Below are positions 6,706 to 7,143 of a stretch of DNA of 7,143 nucleotides, piece after piece. Under the pieces are notes generated by a model, which did not search any database, was not told the DNA's origin, and saw only the letters and a program-made list of their open reading frames with translations. Made by a program: the position numbers and the translations under genes. Numbering within the stretch: the first letter of the stretch is position 1; every line of letters begins with the position of its first letter. Origin of the DNA: Parafilimonas sp. (GTDB lineage Bacteria > Bacteroidota > Bacteroidia > Chitinophagales > Chitinophagaceae); contig JAHEZC010000101.1 in the NCBI GenBank assembly GCA_023251275.1, positions 715 through 7,857 on the forward strand. Reading direction: 5' to 3'.

Positions 6706-6791
6706 GCCGGAAAGCCAGAAAGACAGGAAAGTCAGAAAAGTATTTTATCAACTTTACGGACTCACGGACTTTACAGACTTTCGGACTCATC
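6706..6791. repeat. Inverted repeat made of degenerate 8-9 bp units
   Basis: The left arm (6707-6741) is a run of purine-rich units: CCGGAAAG, CCAGAAAG, ACAGGAAAG, TCAGAAAAG. The right arm (6751-6791) is a run of complementary-type units: ACTTTACGG, ACTCACGG, ACTTTACAG, ACTTTCGG, ACTCATC. A 9-nt AT-rich spacer separates them. The arms are imperfectly complementary, so the whole can fold into a long interrupted hairpin. It fills most of the gap between the upstream terminator and rlmB, and ends 9 nt before the start codon. Its function is unknown. Confidence 0.7.
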
Positions 6792-6799
6792 TCATAATT

Positions 6800-7143
6800 A
6801 TGTTTCAATCAAAGAAAAATATTATTGCCGGACGAAACCCTGTGGCAGAAGCATTAAAATCCGGTAAAAAAATTGATAAGATATTGCTTTTCAAAAATGC
6901 ATCAGGTGAAATTATTCACGATATAAGAATGCGTGCAAAAGAGCTGAATATTCCGGTGCAATATGTTCCCAATGAAAGATTAAACAGCCTGACCAATATT
7001 CAGCACCAGGGTGTAATTGCATTTAAATCAGCTATCCTTTACCACGATCTGCAGCATATTATTGATTGGGTGAATGAAAAAGGCGAAACTATTTTGTTCA
7101 TTATGCTCGATGGAATAACTGATGTGCGCAATATCGGCGGTAT
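6800..7143 (+). CDS. rlmB: TrmH-family 23S rRNA 2'-O-ribose methyltransferase (RlmB-like), 5' part
   Basis: The gene is cut by the window edge: 114 full codons of an expected roughly 245. RlmB-type enzymes methylate the 2'-OH of a guanosine in 23S rRNA domain V (G2251 in E. coli) using S-adenosylmethionine. The N-terminal substrate-binding domain is visible, with IIAGRNPVAEALKSG (8-22), the KAxELNIPV-like segment (47-53) and NIQHQGVIAF (66-75). The linker then leads into SPOUT motif 1, MLDGITDVRNIGG (102-114), which has the conserved Asn111. The SAM-binding knot and catalytic Arg region lie outside. YjfH- or TrmH-type enzymes with another target are possible. The ATG at 6800 gives the usual short MxxKxNIIAGRNPV start. 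No exact TAnnTTTG box is seen upstream. Confidence 0.92.
   Translation, partial: MFQSKKNIIAGRNPVAEALKSGKKIDKILLFKNASGEIIHDIRMRAKELNIPVQYVPNERLNSLTNIQHQGVIAFKSAILYHDLQHIIDWVNEKGETILFIMLDGITDVRNIGG

Noticed and set aside
6646..6867. 73-codon plus-strand open frame across the terminator and octamer repeat
   Set aside because: It runs through a terminator and a repeat array and then overlaps rlmB in another frame. The product has no protein character.

Overview
The window looks like chromosomal DNA of a Bacteroidota bacterium, most likely near the Chitinophagaceae. Four signs point that way: a secreted protein with a type IX secretion (T9SS) C-terminal sorting domain, a YebC with the Bacteroidota-style MGRIFE N-terminus, start codons preceded by A/T-rich sequence without Shine-Dalgarno motifs, and several TAnnTTTG promoter boxes of the Bacteroidota sigma factor. 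The family-level placement is an inference.

Layout: positions 1-407 hold no intact gene. They are AT-rich, with a more GC-rich island (about 165-290) that reads on the minus strand like the decayed C-terminal end of a beta-barrel-type protein. A 14-TM amino acid permease (408-2048, +) follows and ends in a clear intrinsic terminator. yebC (2257-2979, +) has its own promoter and a leader of roughly 110 nt. After a small palindromic repeat comes a DCC-family thiol-disulfide protein (3064-3510, +), whose promoter box lies almost on its start codon. It converges on and overlaps by 15 bp the essential isoprenoid gene ispH (3496-4743, -), which encodes the long plant/cyanobacterial-type enzyme. A small lipoprotein of unknown function (4890-5183, -) is divergent from a secreted, propeller-like T9SS cargo protein (5415-6632, +) with its own strong terminator. 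The window ends inside rlmB, a TrmH-family rRNA 2'-O-methyltransferase (6800 to beyond 7143, +). Between that terminator and rlmB lies an unusual inverted repeat built from degenerate 8-9 bp units.

The genes do not form an evident pathway. This is a housekeeping neighbourhood (translation factor, rRNA modification, isoprenoid synthesis, amino acid uptake) with two envelope or secreted proteins of unknown role. Most genes appear to be separate transcription units. I found no sign of a defence system, CRISPR array, transposase, phage, tRNA or rRNA. I do not see an undescribed multi-gene system; the parts most worth a second look are the octamer inverted repeat, the gene remnant near the left edge and the two uncharacterised exported proteins.
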